In this document: piece by piece, positions 10,491-18,468 of the stretch
Position numbering within the stretch: the first letter of the stretch is position 1
How the letters are laid out: every line of letters begins with the position of its first letter
Program-made: the position numbers and the translations under genes
DNA from: Hyphomicrobiaceae bacterium
Lineage (GTDB): Bacteria; Pseudomonadota; Alphaproteobacteria; Rhizobiales; Hyphomicrobiaceae
Length of the DNA: 64,000 nt
NCBI GenBank assembly: GCA_030655135.1
Contig: JAURWC010000084.1
Span: 62,001 to 126,000 of the forward strand
Reading direction: 5' to 3'
Notes under the pieces: generated by a model
Databases searched by the model: none
Told to the model about the DNA's origin: nothing
What the model saw: only the letters and a program-made list of their open reading frames with translations

Positions 10491-11918
10491 ATGCTGATGA
10501 AGCCCACAACCCCGGTTACCGATCTCGAGAAGCCGAAGGTCAGCCTTTTTGCTCCGCGCCGCAAAATCTACCCCAAGCTCGCGCATGGGAACTACCGCCG
10601 TTTAAAGTGGATCCTCATGGCGTTCACCTTGGGGATCTACTACTCGGTGCCTTGGCTCAGGTGGGACCGGGGTGCGGAGATGCCTGGTCAAGCCGTGCTT
10701 CTCGACATGGCACAGGAACGCTTCTTCCTCTTCGGCCTCGAAATCTGGCCGCAAGAATTCTATTACGTCACCGGGCTTCTCATTCTCGCCTCGCTCGGTC
10801 TGTTTCTCGTCACCGCTCTCGCAGGAAGGGTGTGGTGCGGCTATTTCTGTCCACAAACCGTGTGGACGGATCTAATGATTGCCGTCGAGAGATTTTGGGA
10901 GGGTGACCGCAACGCACGCCTGCGTCTCGACTCGGCGCCGCTCGTAAAACGACTCCTCAAACGCTCGCTCACCCATGCTTCCTGGCTGGTGATTGCGCTT
11001 TTAACCGGCGGCGCCTTCGTCTTTTACTTTGCCGATGCGCCGACATTGCTACCGCAGCTGATTACCGGCTCTGCGCCGAATGAAGCCTACATTTTCGTAG
11101 GGATCTTCACATTCACGACATACCTTCTAGGCGGCATCGCGCGAGAGCAGGTCTGCACGTACATGTGCCCGTGGCCGCGAATCCAAGGCGCGCTTGTTGA
11201 TCAGGATACTTTCCTTGTTACCTATCGGAATTATAGGGGTGAGCCACGCGGGCCGCACCATAAAGGAGCAAGCTGGGAAGGACGAGGCGACTGCGTTGAC
11301 TGCCGCGCCTGCGTCGCGGTCTGCCCTACCGGAATAGATATCCGGGACGGTGCACAGCTTGAATGCCTTCAGTGCGCTCTTTGCATCGACGCTTGCAACG
11401 AAATCATGCCGAGGGTCGGCCGGCCCACGGGCTTGATTGCCTACGATACGATCGCCAATCAGAAAGCTGCGGGAGGTGGCGGCGTAACAATGCCAAGGCT
11501 TCTGCGCCCCAGAACAATTCTTTACTCGAGCCTTATCGCCATCGCCGGCTCCATCATGCTGATTGCCCTGTTGTTGCGAAACGACTTTGAAGTAACAGTG
11601 CTGCCGGACAGGAATCCGCTGTTTGTCAGGCTCTCGAATGGCGACGTCCGTAACGGCTACACGCTGAAGATATTGAACAAGCAGTACCGGACGCGGCATT
11701 TTGCGCTGACGTTACGCAATCCCGAAGAAGGACGGCTGTCGGTCGACAATCAAAACACCGGATACCTCAGGGTACCGCCGGACATCCTGCGCGAGTTCAA
11801 AGTCTACGTTGCCGTTTCCAAAAACGCGCAGAACGACGCCGTGATCCTCGATATTCACGATCCCGTCTCTGGCGCGTCCGTTACGCACGTCGCCAGCTTC
11901 AGGAGACCGCAAGGATGA
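10491..11918 (+). CDS. ccoG: Cytochrome oxidase accessory protein CcoG/FixG
   Basis: The 475-residue membrane protein contains two ferredoxin-type 4Fe-4S clusters (CVDCRACVAVC starting near residue 268, then CLQCALCIDAC) and a C-terminal periplasmic Ig-like domain. Earlier parts include the conserved membrane stretch WCGYFCPQTVWTD and YMCPWPRIQGA. CcoG reduces copper for assembly of the cbb3 oxidase. It starts 11 bases after ccoP; ATG 10497 is an alternative start. It overlaps ccoH by four bases (ATGA). Confidence 0.96.
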   Translation: MLMKPTTPVTDLEKPKVSLFAPRRKIYPKLAHGNYRRLKWILMAFTLGIYYSVPWLRWDRGAEMPGQAVLLDMAQERFFLFGLEIWPQEFYYVTGLLILASLGLFLVTALAGRVWCGYFCPQTVWTDLMIAVERFWEGDRNARLRLDSAPLVKRLLKRSLTHASWLVIALLTGGAFVFYFADAPTLLPQLITGSAPNEAYIFVGIFTFTTYLLGGIAREQVCTYMCPWPRIQGALVDQDTFLVTYRNYRGEPRGPHHKGASWEGRGDCVDCRACVAVCPTGIDIRDGAQLECLQCALCIDACNEIMPRVGRPTGLIAYDTIANQKAAGGGGVTMPRLLRPRTILYSSLIAIAGSIMLIALLLRNDFEVTVLPDRNPLFVRLSNGDVRNGYTLKILNKQYRTRHFALTLRNPEEGRLSVDNQNTGYLRVPPDILREFKVYVAVSKNAQNDAVILDIHDPVSGASVTHVASFRRPQG

Positions 11919-12415
11919 CAGAAAGCTCTCGGGATACATTCGTACTGACGGGAAACGCGGTTGCGGGCCTGTGTGTCGCCTTTTTTGCCGTGATCATCTC
12001 CGTGAATATCTGCCTTGCATGGTTTGCGATCGCCACAAATAGCGGAGAGGTTGCAACCGAGCCCTACCGCAAAGGCCTTCATTACAACGACCGCATCGCT
12101 GCAGACGAGCGGCAAGCTGGCCTCGGGTGGAAGCAGTCTGTTGAATTAGAGCACGGCGGCCGCTTGCTGCGCGTCACCATTACGGACAGGCAAAATCTGC
12201 GAGTACGTCACCTGTCGCTTGCAGGAACGATAGCCCATCCCGCTACTCGCAAGGGAGAAGCGACGCTGTCATTCCATGAAGCCGACGACGGATCCTATTT
12301 GAGCGAAGTCGTCTTAAGCCCCGGCGGGTACATCGCAGACATCACAGCAAAGACAGCAGCCGATCCAGATACTTTGAGCTTCAGGGGGAGGCAGCGGCTA
12401 TGGCTCAATCCCTGA
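11915..12415 (+). CDS. ccoH: FixH/CcoH cbb3 oxidase assembly protein
   Basis: This 166-residue protein has one N-terminal membrane helix (about residues 10-32) and a periplasmic domain with the FixH-type motif EPYRKGLHYNDRIAADERQ. FixH is needed to build the cbb3 oxidase, probably with the copper ATPase CcoI. The start overlaps ccoG, and its last 16 bases overlap the start of ccoI, so the three are translated as a coupled set. Confidence 0.93.
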   Translation: MTESSRDTFVLTGNAVAGLCVAFFAVIISVNICLAWFAIATNSGEVATEPYRKGLHYNDRIAADERQAGLGWKQSVELEHGGRLLRVTITDRQNLRVRHLSLAGTIAHPATRKGEATLSFHEADDGSYLSEVVLSPGGYIADITAKTAADPDTLSFRGRQRLWLNP

Positions 12416-14565
12416 TCTTATCGGCGACGACCACATCCGAAGCCACATCCCGTGACACCGTGCTCGCAGTGGAGAACATGGATTGTGGTGCTTGCATTTT
12501 TCCCGTCGAAGCTGCCCTGCGGGGCGTTCCCGGTGTCGAGACGGTGCGGGCCAACCTCTCGTTGCGGAGGGTCAGGGTCAAATACGATCCGCTGATTGCG
12601 GGCGGCGACCTGTTCATTCGCGCGCTCGACAAAGCTGGATTTGTTGCAGCGGAGTTGACGGGGACCGAGCAGGCGCTGCAGCACAGCGATTTGCTTCCCC
12701 GGCTGGGAGTCGCAGCGTTCGCCGCCATGAACATCATGTTGTTGTCGGTCTCGGTCTGGTCAGGCGCCGGGGCCGATATGGACGTGTCTACTCAGGCTCT
12801 TTTTCATCGTCTGTCGGCGCTCATCGCAATACCGGCGGTGGCCTATGCCGGCGTCCCATTTTTCACGTCTGCGATTAAGGCGCTTTCATCCCGCCGTCTC
12901 AATATGGATGTCCCGATATCGCTCGGCGTGGTGCTCGCCACGGCAATGAGCATCTTCCAAACCATTCGCGGCAACGATCAGGTCTATTTTGATGCGGCCG
13001 TTACTCTGCTTGCCTTTCTCCTCGCCGGCCGGCTTCTTGACCGGCATATGCGCCAGCGCGCGGAGAGCGCCGTTGGCAATCTCCTCGGTCTAAAGGTTGC
13101 CTCTGCGTTCATCCTCAATATTGACGGATCACAGGCGCGCCTGCCGGTTCGGGACCTGCGGCCTGGCATGAGCCTGCTGTCTTCGGCCGGCGAGAGGATC
13201 GCGGCGGATGGTGTGATCCGCGCTGGCAGCAGCGAGATCGATGAAAGCCTGATTACAGGGGAGGGTGCGCCGCGCAGCGCGAAACCCGGCGACCTCGTCT
13301 ACGCGGGGACGATCAATCTCGGCGACGCTTTGACGATCGAGGTGACGTCTGCCGATGATCAATCGCTGCTCTCGCAGATCATCGCGATGATGTCGGTAGC
13401 TGAACAGTCGAAAGGGCGCTATATCAGGCTCGCAGACCGAGCAGCGCGCATTTATGCACCCTTGGTCCACGTTCTTGCGCTTAGCACGTTTCTTCTTTGG
13501 CTCGGGTTTGAATTTGCGTGGGATCAGGCGCTCACAGCAGCCATCTCGGTCCTGATCGTCACATGCCCATGCGCTCTTGCGCTCGCCGTTCCAGCAGTGC
13601 AGGTGGCTGCGTCCAGCAGGCTCTTTGCAGCAGGCATACTGCTGAAACGCGCGGATGGTCTCGAACGTCTTGCCGAAGTGACTCATGTCGTATTCGATAA
13701 GACGGGCACCCTTACCGATCCAGATCCAGTCATAGCCGATATCGAACTTTTTGCCGCGCCGATCCTGGCGCGTGCAGCCTCGCTCGCGCTCAGCAGCCGC
13801 CACCCTTACGCGCGTGCTCTCGTCGCCGCAGCCCGTTCACGTAATCTGACGCTGCGTCAGGTGCCGCATGTCGTCGAGCGCCCCGGTCTCGGCCTTGAAT
13901 GCAAATCGAGTCCATTTTCCGAAAGGCTGGGCTCTGCGGTTTTCACTGGCTCGATGTCCGGAAGCAGCGGTCTTTATTACAGGGATCCGAATGGCGGTAT
14001 CACTGTGTTCACACTTCGCGAGCAGCTGCGTCGCGATGCGGCGGCAGTGGTTAAGGCGCTCCTCGCGCAAGGCTATAAGGTCGAACTTCTTTCAGGCGAC
14101 ACCGACATTGCGGCCGGACAGGCAGCATCGTCAGCAGGTATTACGCGTTGGCAGGCCCGGGCCACTCCAAAGACCAAACTCGGCCGCCTTGACGAGCTTG
14201 CCGCACAGGGCGAGCTCGTACTGATGGTCGGCGACGGCTTAAACGACTCGCCCGCTCTTGCCGCCGCCCACGCTTCACTGGCGCCTTCTAGCGGGATCGA
14301 CGTCAGCCAGCTTGCTGCCGATGCAGTATTTCAGGGAAAGAAGCTGCAAGCCGTATTGGATAGTCTCACTATTGCGAAGCTGGCACACCGCCTCGCGCTT
14401 GAGAATTTCGCGATCGCCATAGCGTATAATCTACTCTTTGTGCCACTCGCGATGCTGGGACTTGTCACGCCGTTGATCGCGGCGGTGGCCATGTCACTCT
14501 CCTCGATTTCCGTGACGGCCAACGCGCTTCGCTTGCAGAAAGTCAGGCTGGGAGAACTGTTGTGA
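12400..14565 (+). CDS. ccoI: Copper-exporting P1B-type ATPase CcoI/FixI
   Basis: The 721-residue ATPase has an N-terminal heavy-metal domain with NMDCGAC (Cys 29 and Cys 32), membrane helices, the copper-site motif TCPCALALAVP (Cys 389, Cys 391), phosphorylation motif DKTGTLT at about residue 433, and GDGLNDSPALAAA. It supplies copper to the CuB site of the cbb3 oxidase, acting as an assembly pump rather than a resistance pump; the operon position supports that. Start and end overlap ccoH and ccoS. Confidence 0.96.
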   Translation: MAQSLILSATTTSEATSRDTVLAVENMDCGACIFPVEAALRGVPGVETVRANLSLRRVRVKYDPLIAGGDLFIRALDKAGFVAAELTGTEQALQHSDLLPRLGVAAFAAMNIMLLSVSVWSGAGADMDVSTQALFHRLSALIAIPAVAYAGVPFFTSAIKALSSRRLNMDVPISLGVVLATAMSIFQTIRGNDQVYFDAAVTLLAFLLAGRLLDRHMRQRAESAVGNLLGLKVASAFILNIDGSQARLPVRDLRPGMSLLSSAGERIAADGVIRAGSSEIDESLITGEGAPRSAKPGDLVYAGTINLGDALTIEVTSADDQSLLSQIIAMMSVAEQSKGRYIRLADRAARIYAPLVHVLALSTFLLWLGFEFAWDQALTAAISVLIVTCPCALALAVPAVQVAASSRLFAAGILLKRADGLERLAEVTHVVFDKTGTLTDPDPVIADIELFAAPILARAASLALSSRHPYARALVAAARSRNLTLRQVPHVVERPGLGLECKSSPFSERLGSAVFTGSMSGSSGLYYRDPNGGITVFTLREQLRRDAAAVVKALLAQGYKVELLSGDTDIAAGQAASSAGITRWQARATPKTKLGRLDELAAQGELVLMVGDGLNDSPALAAAHASLAPSSGIDVSQLAADAVFQGKKLQAVLDSLTIAKLAHRLALENFAIAIAYNLLFVPLAMLGLVTPLIAAVAMSLSSISVTANALRLQKVRLGELL

Positions 14566-14714
14566 CAGCTATTGCATGGCTTCTTCCCTGCGCCCTTGTG
14601 CTTGGTTTTGCCGGACTGGCGGGCTTCCTGTGGTCGCTCAAGACAAATCAATACGAGGATCTCGACGGCGCATCGTTTCGCGCACTTGATGACGACCAGG
14701 ATCGGCGTCGCTAG
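14562..14714 (+). CDS. ccoS: cbb3 oxidase maturation protein CcoS/FixS
   Basis: This is a 50-residue gene starting at GTG 14562 within the stop region of ccoI (TTGTGA). It has one membrane helix followed by SLKTNQYEDLDGASFRAL, which closely matches the conserved CcoS tail (W-x-x-x-x-x-Q-Y-x-D-L-D/E). CcoS is required for cofactor insertion into the oxidase. The identification rests on this motif and the position. Confidence 0.92.
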   Translation: MTAIAWLLPCALVLGFAGLAGFLWSLKTNQYEDLDGASFRALDDDQDRRR

Positions 14715-14716
14715 CA

Positions 14717-15412
14717 ATGCAACAACTTGTACCAACCCTCGCCAGCGGCGCTGTACTCGGGTTCGCCGGATCGCTCCACTGCGCCTGTATGTGCGGCAGC
14801 ATTGCCTCGGGGGCCCTGTTCATGCTTCCCGCGGATCCGGCGGCAAGGCTGCAGGGATTAGCGTCGGCTCAGGCGGGACGAATTTCAGTTTATGCCGTAT
14901 TGGGCGCCGCCTCGGCAACGGTCGCAACAGTGGCCCTCAGCAGTGGCGCGAGCGAGACGGGCGAGCAGTTGCTCCGCTGGCTTGGGAGCAGCGTTCTAAT
15001 CGCTGCCGGGATGTCTACTGCAGGCATTTTGCCTCCGCTCGCGCTCGCCGGAACGCTCTCAAAACTCGCTTTCCTGTCTTCTCCGATGTCGTCCGCTCAT
15101 TCCGGCAAGCACCTGATGACTGCGTCCGGGATGGGGGTTGCCTGGGGCTTCATGCCATGCCCGCTTGTGTACGCAGCGCTATTTACCGCCTCACTTGCAG
15201 GCCCCGCTGCCTATGGCGCAGTATTCATGTTCGGATTTGGGCTCGGAACCCTGCCTGCGGTCCTGGCAACAGCTATGGGTGTCTCGTCCATCGGTAGACT
15301 TCGCCGGAGCAAGATCGCTCGTGTTGCGGGAGGCGCGGCTATTGCGGCGGTCGGCGCCAGCTTATGGCAGTTCGATCTGCACGCGATAGCTTCAATCTGT
15401 CTCGCCCGATGA
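14717..15412 (+). CDS. TauE/SafE-like (UreH-type) membrane protein of the cbb3 cluster
   Basis: The 231-residue protein has about six membrane segments, an early cysteine motif SLHCACMCG in the first helix region, and MGVAWGFMPCPLVYAAL. These are hallmarks of the sulfite-exporter TauE/SafE and UreH-like transporter group that commonly follows ccoS and is thought to move a metal, often copper, for oxidase assembly. It starts two bases after ccoS, as the last gene of the operon. The substrate is inferred from context. Confidence 0.8.
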   Translation: MQQLVPTLASGAVLGFAGSLHCACMCGSIASGALFMLPADPAARLQGLASAQAGRISVYAVLGAASATVATVALSSGASETGEQLLRWLGSSVLIAAGMSTAGILPPLALAGTLSKLAFLSSPMSSAHSGKHLMTASGMGVAWGFMPCPLVYAALFTASLAGPAAYGAVFMFGFGLGTLPAVLATAMGVSSIGRLRRSKIARVAGGAAIAAVGASLWQFDLHAIASICLAR

Positions 15413-15422
15413 CAGCAGCCAT

Positions 15423-15436
15423 TTGATCCTCGTCAA
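15423..15436. promoter_or_regulatory. FNR/FixK box with no adjacent gene
   Basis: TTGATCCTCGTCAA is a perfect consensus site just after the end of the cbb3 operon and 190 bases before the next gene. A strong terminator lies about 90-120 bases downstream, which suggests that it drives a small RNA. Confidence 0.7.
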
Positions 15437-15470
15437 AGCACAGGAATCATTTCAGTGCCCAATTCACATG

Positions 15471-15555
15471 TCGGTCAATTCGCCGATAGCAATGGGTGCA
15501 AGCTCATCGCTTTTCCCCGGCTTGGGAGGTGTGCCTGCACATCTCCCATTTTTTT
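15471..15555 (+). ncRNA. Candidate FixK-controlled small RNA
   Basis: No gene is seen between 15413 and 15626, yet the stretch holds a promoter-type FNR/FixK box (15423-15436) and an intrinsic terminator (15524-15555). If the box is centred at -41.5 as in class II activation, transcription would start near 15471 and give an RNA of about 85 bases. A second box at 15561, past the terminator, serves the following usp gene separately. The RNA contains pyrimidine-rich CTTTTCCCCGG, which could pair with ribosome sites. The exact start is inferred. A short peptide frame from ATG 15469 crosses the terminator and is unlikely to be the product. Confidence 0.45.
15524..15555 (+). terminator. Intrinsic terminator of the candidate small RNA
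   Basis: GGGAGGTGTG pairs with CACATCTCCC (10 pairs, one G-U) around a CCTG loop. The stem is followed by A and seven T. It is the clearest rho-independent terminator in the window on the plus strand. Confidence 0.85.
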
Positions 15556-15560
15556 GCCTG

Positions 15561-15574
15561 TTGATGAAGATCAA
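15561..15574. promoter_or_regulatory. FNR/FixK box before usp gene
   Basis: TTGATGAAGATCAA is a perfect consensus match ending 52 bases before ATG 15627. Confidence 0.78.
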
Positions 15575-15626
15575 TGCAAGTGGGCGAGGGGGTGCCCTAC
15601 CCTGATGCAATACATAGGAGGCAGTC

Positions 15627-16034
15627 ATGAAGAACGTACTCTGCGCCGTAGATGATACTGATACCAGCAAGGAAGCCATCAAGGTAGCAACCTCGCTGGC
15701 AAATTCGAACGGCGCCAGGCTTCTGGTGATCACCGTCAATCCGCTTCTTGCTGGCGGCCGCGGAGGAATAGCGTCCTACCTTTGGGAAGATTCACAGGTT
15801 CAAAAAATTATCGACGATGCAGTCGCGGTCGCCAAACCAACTGTCCCCGCTGCAACCGCGGTAGTTAGAGCCCGCGATGTGTCCCGTGCGATCCTGGGCT
15901 ACGCAGAAGACAACAGTGTCGATCACATTGTCGTCGGCACAGGCGGCAAGGGCCGTCTTGCGCGCAGCTTGATCGGCTCGGTATCGAACGATGTCGTCAA
16001 TCGGGCTCACTGCGCAGTCACCGTTGCCCGCTGA
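15627..16034 (+). CDS. Universal stress protein (UspA family, single domain)
   Basis: The 135-residue protein starts at ATG 15627 after AGGAGGCAG. It has the Usp fold with an N-terminal LCAVDDTDTSKEA strand-helix and the C-terminal ATP-binding signature VVGTGGKGRLARSLIGSVS (G-2x-G-9x-G-S/T type). Usp proteins help cells survive starvation and oxygen limitation; the molecular role is not defined. It sits alone between two hairpin regions and has its own FNR/FixK box, so it is probably monocistronic. Confidence 0.92.
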   Translation: MKNVLCAVDDTDTSKEAIKVATSLANSNGARLLVITVNPLLAGGRGGIASYLWEDSQVQKIIDDAVAVAKPTVPAATAVVRARDVSRAILGYAEDNSVDHIVVGTGGKGRLARSLIGSVSNDVVNRAHCAVTVAR

Positions 16035-16072
16035 CTTGCGTGCGTTAAACCCGCTGCCTGACGCAGCATGTT

Positions 16073-16136
16073 AAATCGCCGTTTAGCGATTTCCAAGTCA
16101 GGAGATCTGGCCGCCGCTTCGAAAGATGCGGCGGCC
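16073..16136. terminator. Paired hairpins after usp
   Basis: Two perfect inverted repeats follow the usp stop: AAATCGC/GCGATTT (16073-16092) and GGCCGCCGC/GCGGCGGCC (16109-16136). Neither has a T-run, so they may be weak or factor-assisted terminators for usp. Confidence 0.45.
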
Positions 16137-16192
16137 GCTGCTTGTAAGAAGCTCTAACGGTGCCCCGCGATCGTTGCAGCTGTCAGCGCGAT

Positions 16193-16221
16193 CGGCCCGG
16201 CAAGATTAACTTGCCGGGCCG
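16193..16221. terminator. Strong hairpin after the thioredoxin-like gene
   Basis: CGGCCCGGCAAG pairs perfectly with CTTGCCGGGCCG (12 pairs, loop ATTAA). It lies 19 bases past the stop of the minus-strand gene ending at 16240 and probably ends that transcript, although no T-run follows. Confidence 0.6.
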
Positions 16222-16239
16222 TGCTCAGATCGAGGGTGT

Positions 16240-16773
16240 TCAACGCGCCATCTTTACTGCCTTGGCGTGCGCGCCGCTTTTGATGGCTAGGGTGGCCGGC
16301 ATTGCAATACGTCCGGTGGAGGCGACAGGTGTCGCGATCTGGTTGAGCTCGTTCATCATCTCGCCGACCCAGTCGCGGCAGCCGCTTTCCCGGCATCGCG
16401 CAACGTCGCTGAGAATTTGCTTGCCCGCGACATCGCCATCGTAACCGATTTGGAAATGATCGCCGACCACGATCAACGGCACAACGCCAAGGCCGGGAAG
16501 GCCAATGCGCTCGTAGACCCGTTGAAGAAGATCCTGAAAAGCTTCGCTCGTGTCCACATTGAGCTCCACGACGCGAAGTCTCTCATCCTTCTTCGCCTCT
16601 TTGGCCAGGAACTGCCGGGCATCTCGAGAATAGGGGCAGTCGGACATATAGAACAGGTAGATGGACGGATTCTTATCGACAAAAAGGTTGCTGTCTGCAG
16701 CCGAGGCGGCGATCGAAGCGACGAAGAAGGAAATTAATACCGTCATCGCGGCAAGGATACGTTTCATGGTCAT
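16240..16773 (-). CDS. Exported thioredoxin-fold protein with CPYS motif
   Basis: The 177-residue protein begins with a signal peptide (about residues 1-26, ending ASAADS). A thioredoxin-like region follows: IYLFYMSDCPYSRDARQFL, with a CPYS redox motif, then VVPLIVVGDHFQIGYDGD, which has the cis-proline (VVP) of the fold. Two further cysteines occur in ARCRESGCRDW. It may act as a periplasmic thiol-disulfide protein; the substrate is unknown. The residues after about 140 match no domain I recognise. An FNR/FixK box lies 46 bases before its start. Confidence 0.72.
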   Translation of the reverse strand: MTMKRILAAMTVLISFFVASIAASAADSNLFVDKNPSIYLFYMSDCPYSRDARQFLAKEAKKDERLRVVELNVDTSEAFQDLLQRVYERIGLPGLGVVPLIVVGDHFQIGYDGDVAGKQILSDVARCRESGCRDWVGEMMNELNQIATPVASTGRIAMPATLAIKSGAHAKAVKMAR

Positions 16774-16819
16774 CTCCTAAGTTGATGGCCAGCAGTAGCC
16801 GCCCGCTGCAATACCCGCT

Positions 16820-16833
16820 CTGATCTGCGTCAA
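16820..16833. promoter_or_regulatory. FNR/FixK box for thioredoxin-like gene
   Basis: CTGATCTGCGTCAA lies 46 bases upstream of the minus-strand start at 16773. It is the nearer of two boxes in a divergent promoter region. Confidence 0.7.
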
Positions 16834-16842
16834 GCGAACGCT

Positions 16843-16856
16843 TTGACGCCGATCAA
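16843..16856. promoter_or_regulatory. FNR/FixK box for 2TM operon
   Basis: TTGACGCCGATCAA ends 62 bases before ATG 16919. It is paired with 16820-16833 so that each divergent gene has its own site. Confidence 0.7.
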
Positions 16857-16918
16857 GGCGCGGCGAGCCGCTTGCTCTTAGCTTGCTGTCTAGCGAAATA
16901 AGAGAAAAGCGGCGAGCG

Positions 16919-17194
16919 ATGGAACGCGTGCATAAGCAGCCGAAGATAGAAATCGGCCCACAACCATCCGATAATTACGACTATCGCGCCTTCATGATCC
17001 ATCTTGGCGTATTTTGCCTGACAATGTGCGTCTTGCTCGCGCTAAACCTCACCGATCACCACACATGGTGGGTGCAGTGGCCGTTTATCGGATGGGGTGT
17101 TGGCCTGTTCCTCCACGGCCTCGCGGTCGATCACAACCAACGGCGAGACGGCGCGCGGAAGCGCCTGTTTCCTGGCTCGAGCCCAACACGATAA
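16919..17194 (+). CDS. 2TM-domain membrane protein (first copy)
   Basis: This is a 91-residue protein. After a polar N terminus come two membrane helices joined by HTWWVQWPFIGWGVGLFLHGL, which matches the 2TM domain pattern (W-x-x-W-P-x-x-G-W-G-x-G-L-x-x-H). The family function is unknown; the domain also occurs next to kinases and regulators. ATG 16919 was chosen over TTG 16883. The next gene is a clear paralogue, 25 bases on. An FNR/FixK box precedes the pair. Confidence 0.7.
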   Translation: MERVHKQPKIEIGPQPSDNYDYRAFMIHLGVFCLTMCVLLALNLTDHHTWWVQWPFIGWGVGLFLHGLAVDHNQRRDGARKRLFPGSSPTR

Positions 17195-17219
17195 GTATCA
17201 ACCAACCAAGGAGGCGACC

Positions 17220-17480
17220 ATGCCCCGGATCGACCGTCTCAGCTTCAATGACGATCGCGGCTTTCGCATTCATGCGGCAGTGTTTACTGCCGTCATGACG
17301 TTGCTGGTTTTACTGAACCTTGCTGACCGCGAGGTCATGTGGGTGCAATGGCCCCTTCTTGGATGGGGCGCGGGCCTCGCCCTTCATGCCTCTGCTGTCA
17401 GCGCGCGCATCCGGCGTGTTCGCGTCAAAGCCGAACAGATGCGCGACCGCAGAATCGCCAGCACAAGCCCGTCGATCTGA
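17220..17480 (+). CDS. 2TM-domain membrane protein (second copy)
   Basis: The 86-residue protein starts at ATG 17220 after a strong AAGGAGG site. It repeats the layout of its neighbour: two helices and MWVQWPLLGWGAGLALHASA. The shared WVQWP-x-x-GWG-x-GL-x-LH core shows that the two arose by tandem duplication. It ends three bases before the FTP-like gene, so the genes from 16919 to 18393 are probably one operon. Its role is unknown. Confidence 0.78.
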   Translation: MPRIDRLSFNDDRGFRIHAAVFTAVMTLLVLLNLADREVMWVQWPLLGWGAGLALHASAVSARIRRVRVKAEQMRDRRIASTSPSI

Positions 17481-17483
17481 CAG

Positions 17484-18221
17484 ATGGCACAAGTTATAGG
17501 TGGCCGTCGGAGCGATCTGACAACGCTTGCGATGTTCGGCGTGATTATGGGATTGTTGGCGCTTCAGCCTGTGATTGCTCCTGCCGAAAGCGCCCGGCTC
17601 ACCCCGCAAACAACATTCCATTCCGATGGCCGCGGGACACCGCGTGTCGACTTCGTCACAGAAGAGGCTCGCCTGCACGGCCTGATCGCTTTGCCAAGTC
17701 ACGAACGGCCCATTGCTCCGGAACGGATGGCGGAAGACTACCTCAAACTCAACTACCTTCGTTACGGGCTGTCCCCCACGCTATCCGAATTGACGTTGGT
17801 CGGATGCCGCCGCTCGCTTCTCGGCCATCACTGCCGCTTCCAGGAATCAATGGCCGGACACGATGTCATAGAGGCCGAACTCAATGTGTCGATGGACCTG
17901 AATTCCCGGGTGACGAAGGTGGTCAACACCACGCACCCCCTGGCCGGCGGGGACCGGATCGCAACCGAGGCAAGGATCCCGGCCGCCGAGATTTTGCAGC
18001 TTATCGAAACAGATGCAAAACAGAAGGCGATACTCTCCGTCCCGCGCTTAACCTATCTGCCGAGAGCCGACGGCTTCGCATTGGTCTACGAGACGCATGC
18101 TACCTTACGCGCTCCCGTCCGCTTTGTTCGTTATCTCGTGGATGCGCAATCAGGAGAAATTCTTCGCTGCGACGACGAAGCGAGCGACCACGGGGGCCGA
18201 GATGGGCGCGACACTCAGTAA
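17484..18221 (+). CDS. Exported FTP/PepSY-like protein without a protease domain
   Basis: The 245-residue protein has an N-terminal hydrophobic export segment (about residues 14-36). The middle (about 75-220) resembles the fungalysin/thermolysin propeptide and PepSY folds: LNYLRYGLSPTLSELTLVG, then MAGHDVIEAELNVSMDLNSR, then RFVRYLVDAQSGEILRC near the end. Such domains normally inhibit or chaperone a metalloprotease on the same chain, but none is present here. It may inhibit a separate enzyme. The start lies 3 bases after the 2TM gene. The assignment comes from pattern recognition and is moderate. Confidence 0.6.
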   Translation: MAQVIGGRRSDLTTLAMFGVIMGLLALQPVIAPAESARLTPQTTFHSDGRGTPRVDFVTEEARLHGLIALPSHERPIAPERMAEDYLKLNYLRYGLSPTLSELTLVGCRRSLLGHHCRFQESMAGHDVIEAELNVSMDLNSRVTKVVNTTHPLAGGDRIATEARIPAAEILQLIETDAKQKAILSVPRLTYLPRADGFALVYETHATLRAPVRFVRYLVDAQSGEILRCDDEASDHGGRDGRDTQ

Positions 18222-18393
18222 TGTTCTTTTGTTTCTCGCGATCTTCGGGCCAGCATATCTCTTGCTGATTTATGGATTGCGCCGGCTGGCGCGCGAACAC
18301 CTTACCAAAAAGCCGCCTGCGCCAGGCGAAGCATGGTGTCAGACACCGGTGCTTAAACCAGCTGCCGTCAAAAGGTGGTGGCGGCGCCGGTGA
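18202..18393 (+). CDS. Small single-helix membrane protein
   Basis: This 63-residue frame starts at ATG 18202, inside the end of the FTP-like gene (20-base overlap, different frame). It has one membrane helix (NVLLFLAIFGPAYLLLIYGL) and a very basic tail ending KRWWRRR. The layout is typical of genuine small membrane proteins, and overlapping starts are common in this cluster. No family is recognised. It could be a chance frame. Confidence 0.45.
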   Translation: MGATLSNVLLFLAIFGPAYLLLIYGLRRLAREHLTKKPPAPGEAWCQTPVLKPAAVKRWWRRR

Positions 18394-18433
18394 CGTTATC
18401 AATCGACACGCTAAAAACGGCGTACCCGTTGTG

Positions 18434-18460
18434 CGGGGAGGCCCTCGGGAAGCCTCCCCG
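18434..18460. terminator. Hairpin after hsp20
   Basis: CGGGGAGGC pairs with GCCTCCCCG (9 pairs, 9-base loop), starting 9 bases beyond the stop of the minus-strand hsp20 gene. It can serve both converging transcripts. No T-run follows. Confidence 0.6.
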
Positions 18461-18468
18461 CCTTCGGC

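Noticed and set aside
15455-15655. 66-codon frame between the cbb3 operon and usp
   Set aside because: It crosses a strong terminator and a FixK box and runs into usp in another frame. The stretch is better explained as a small RNA plus a promoter.
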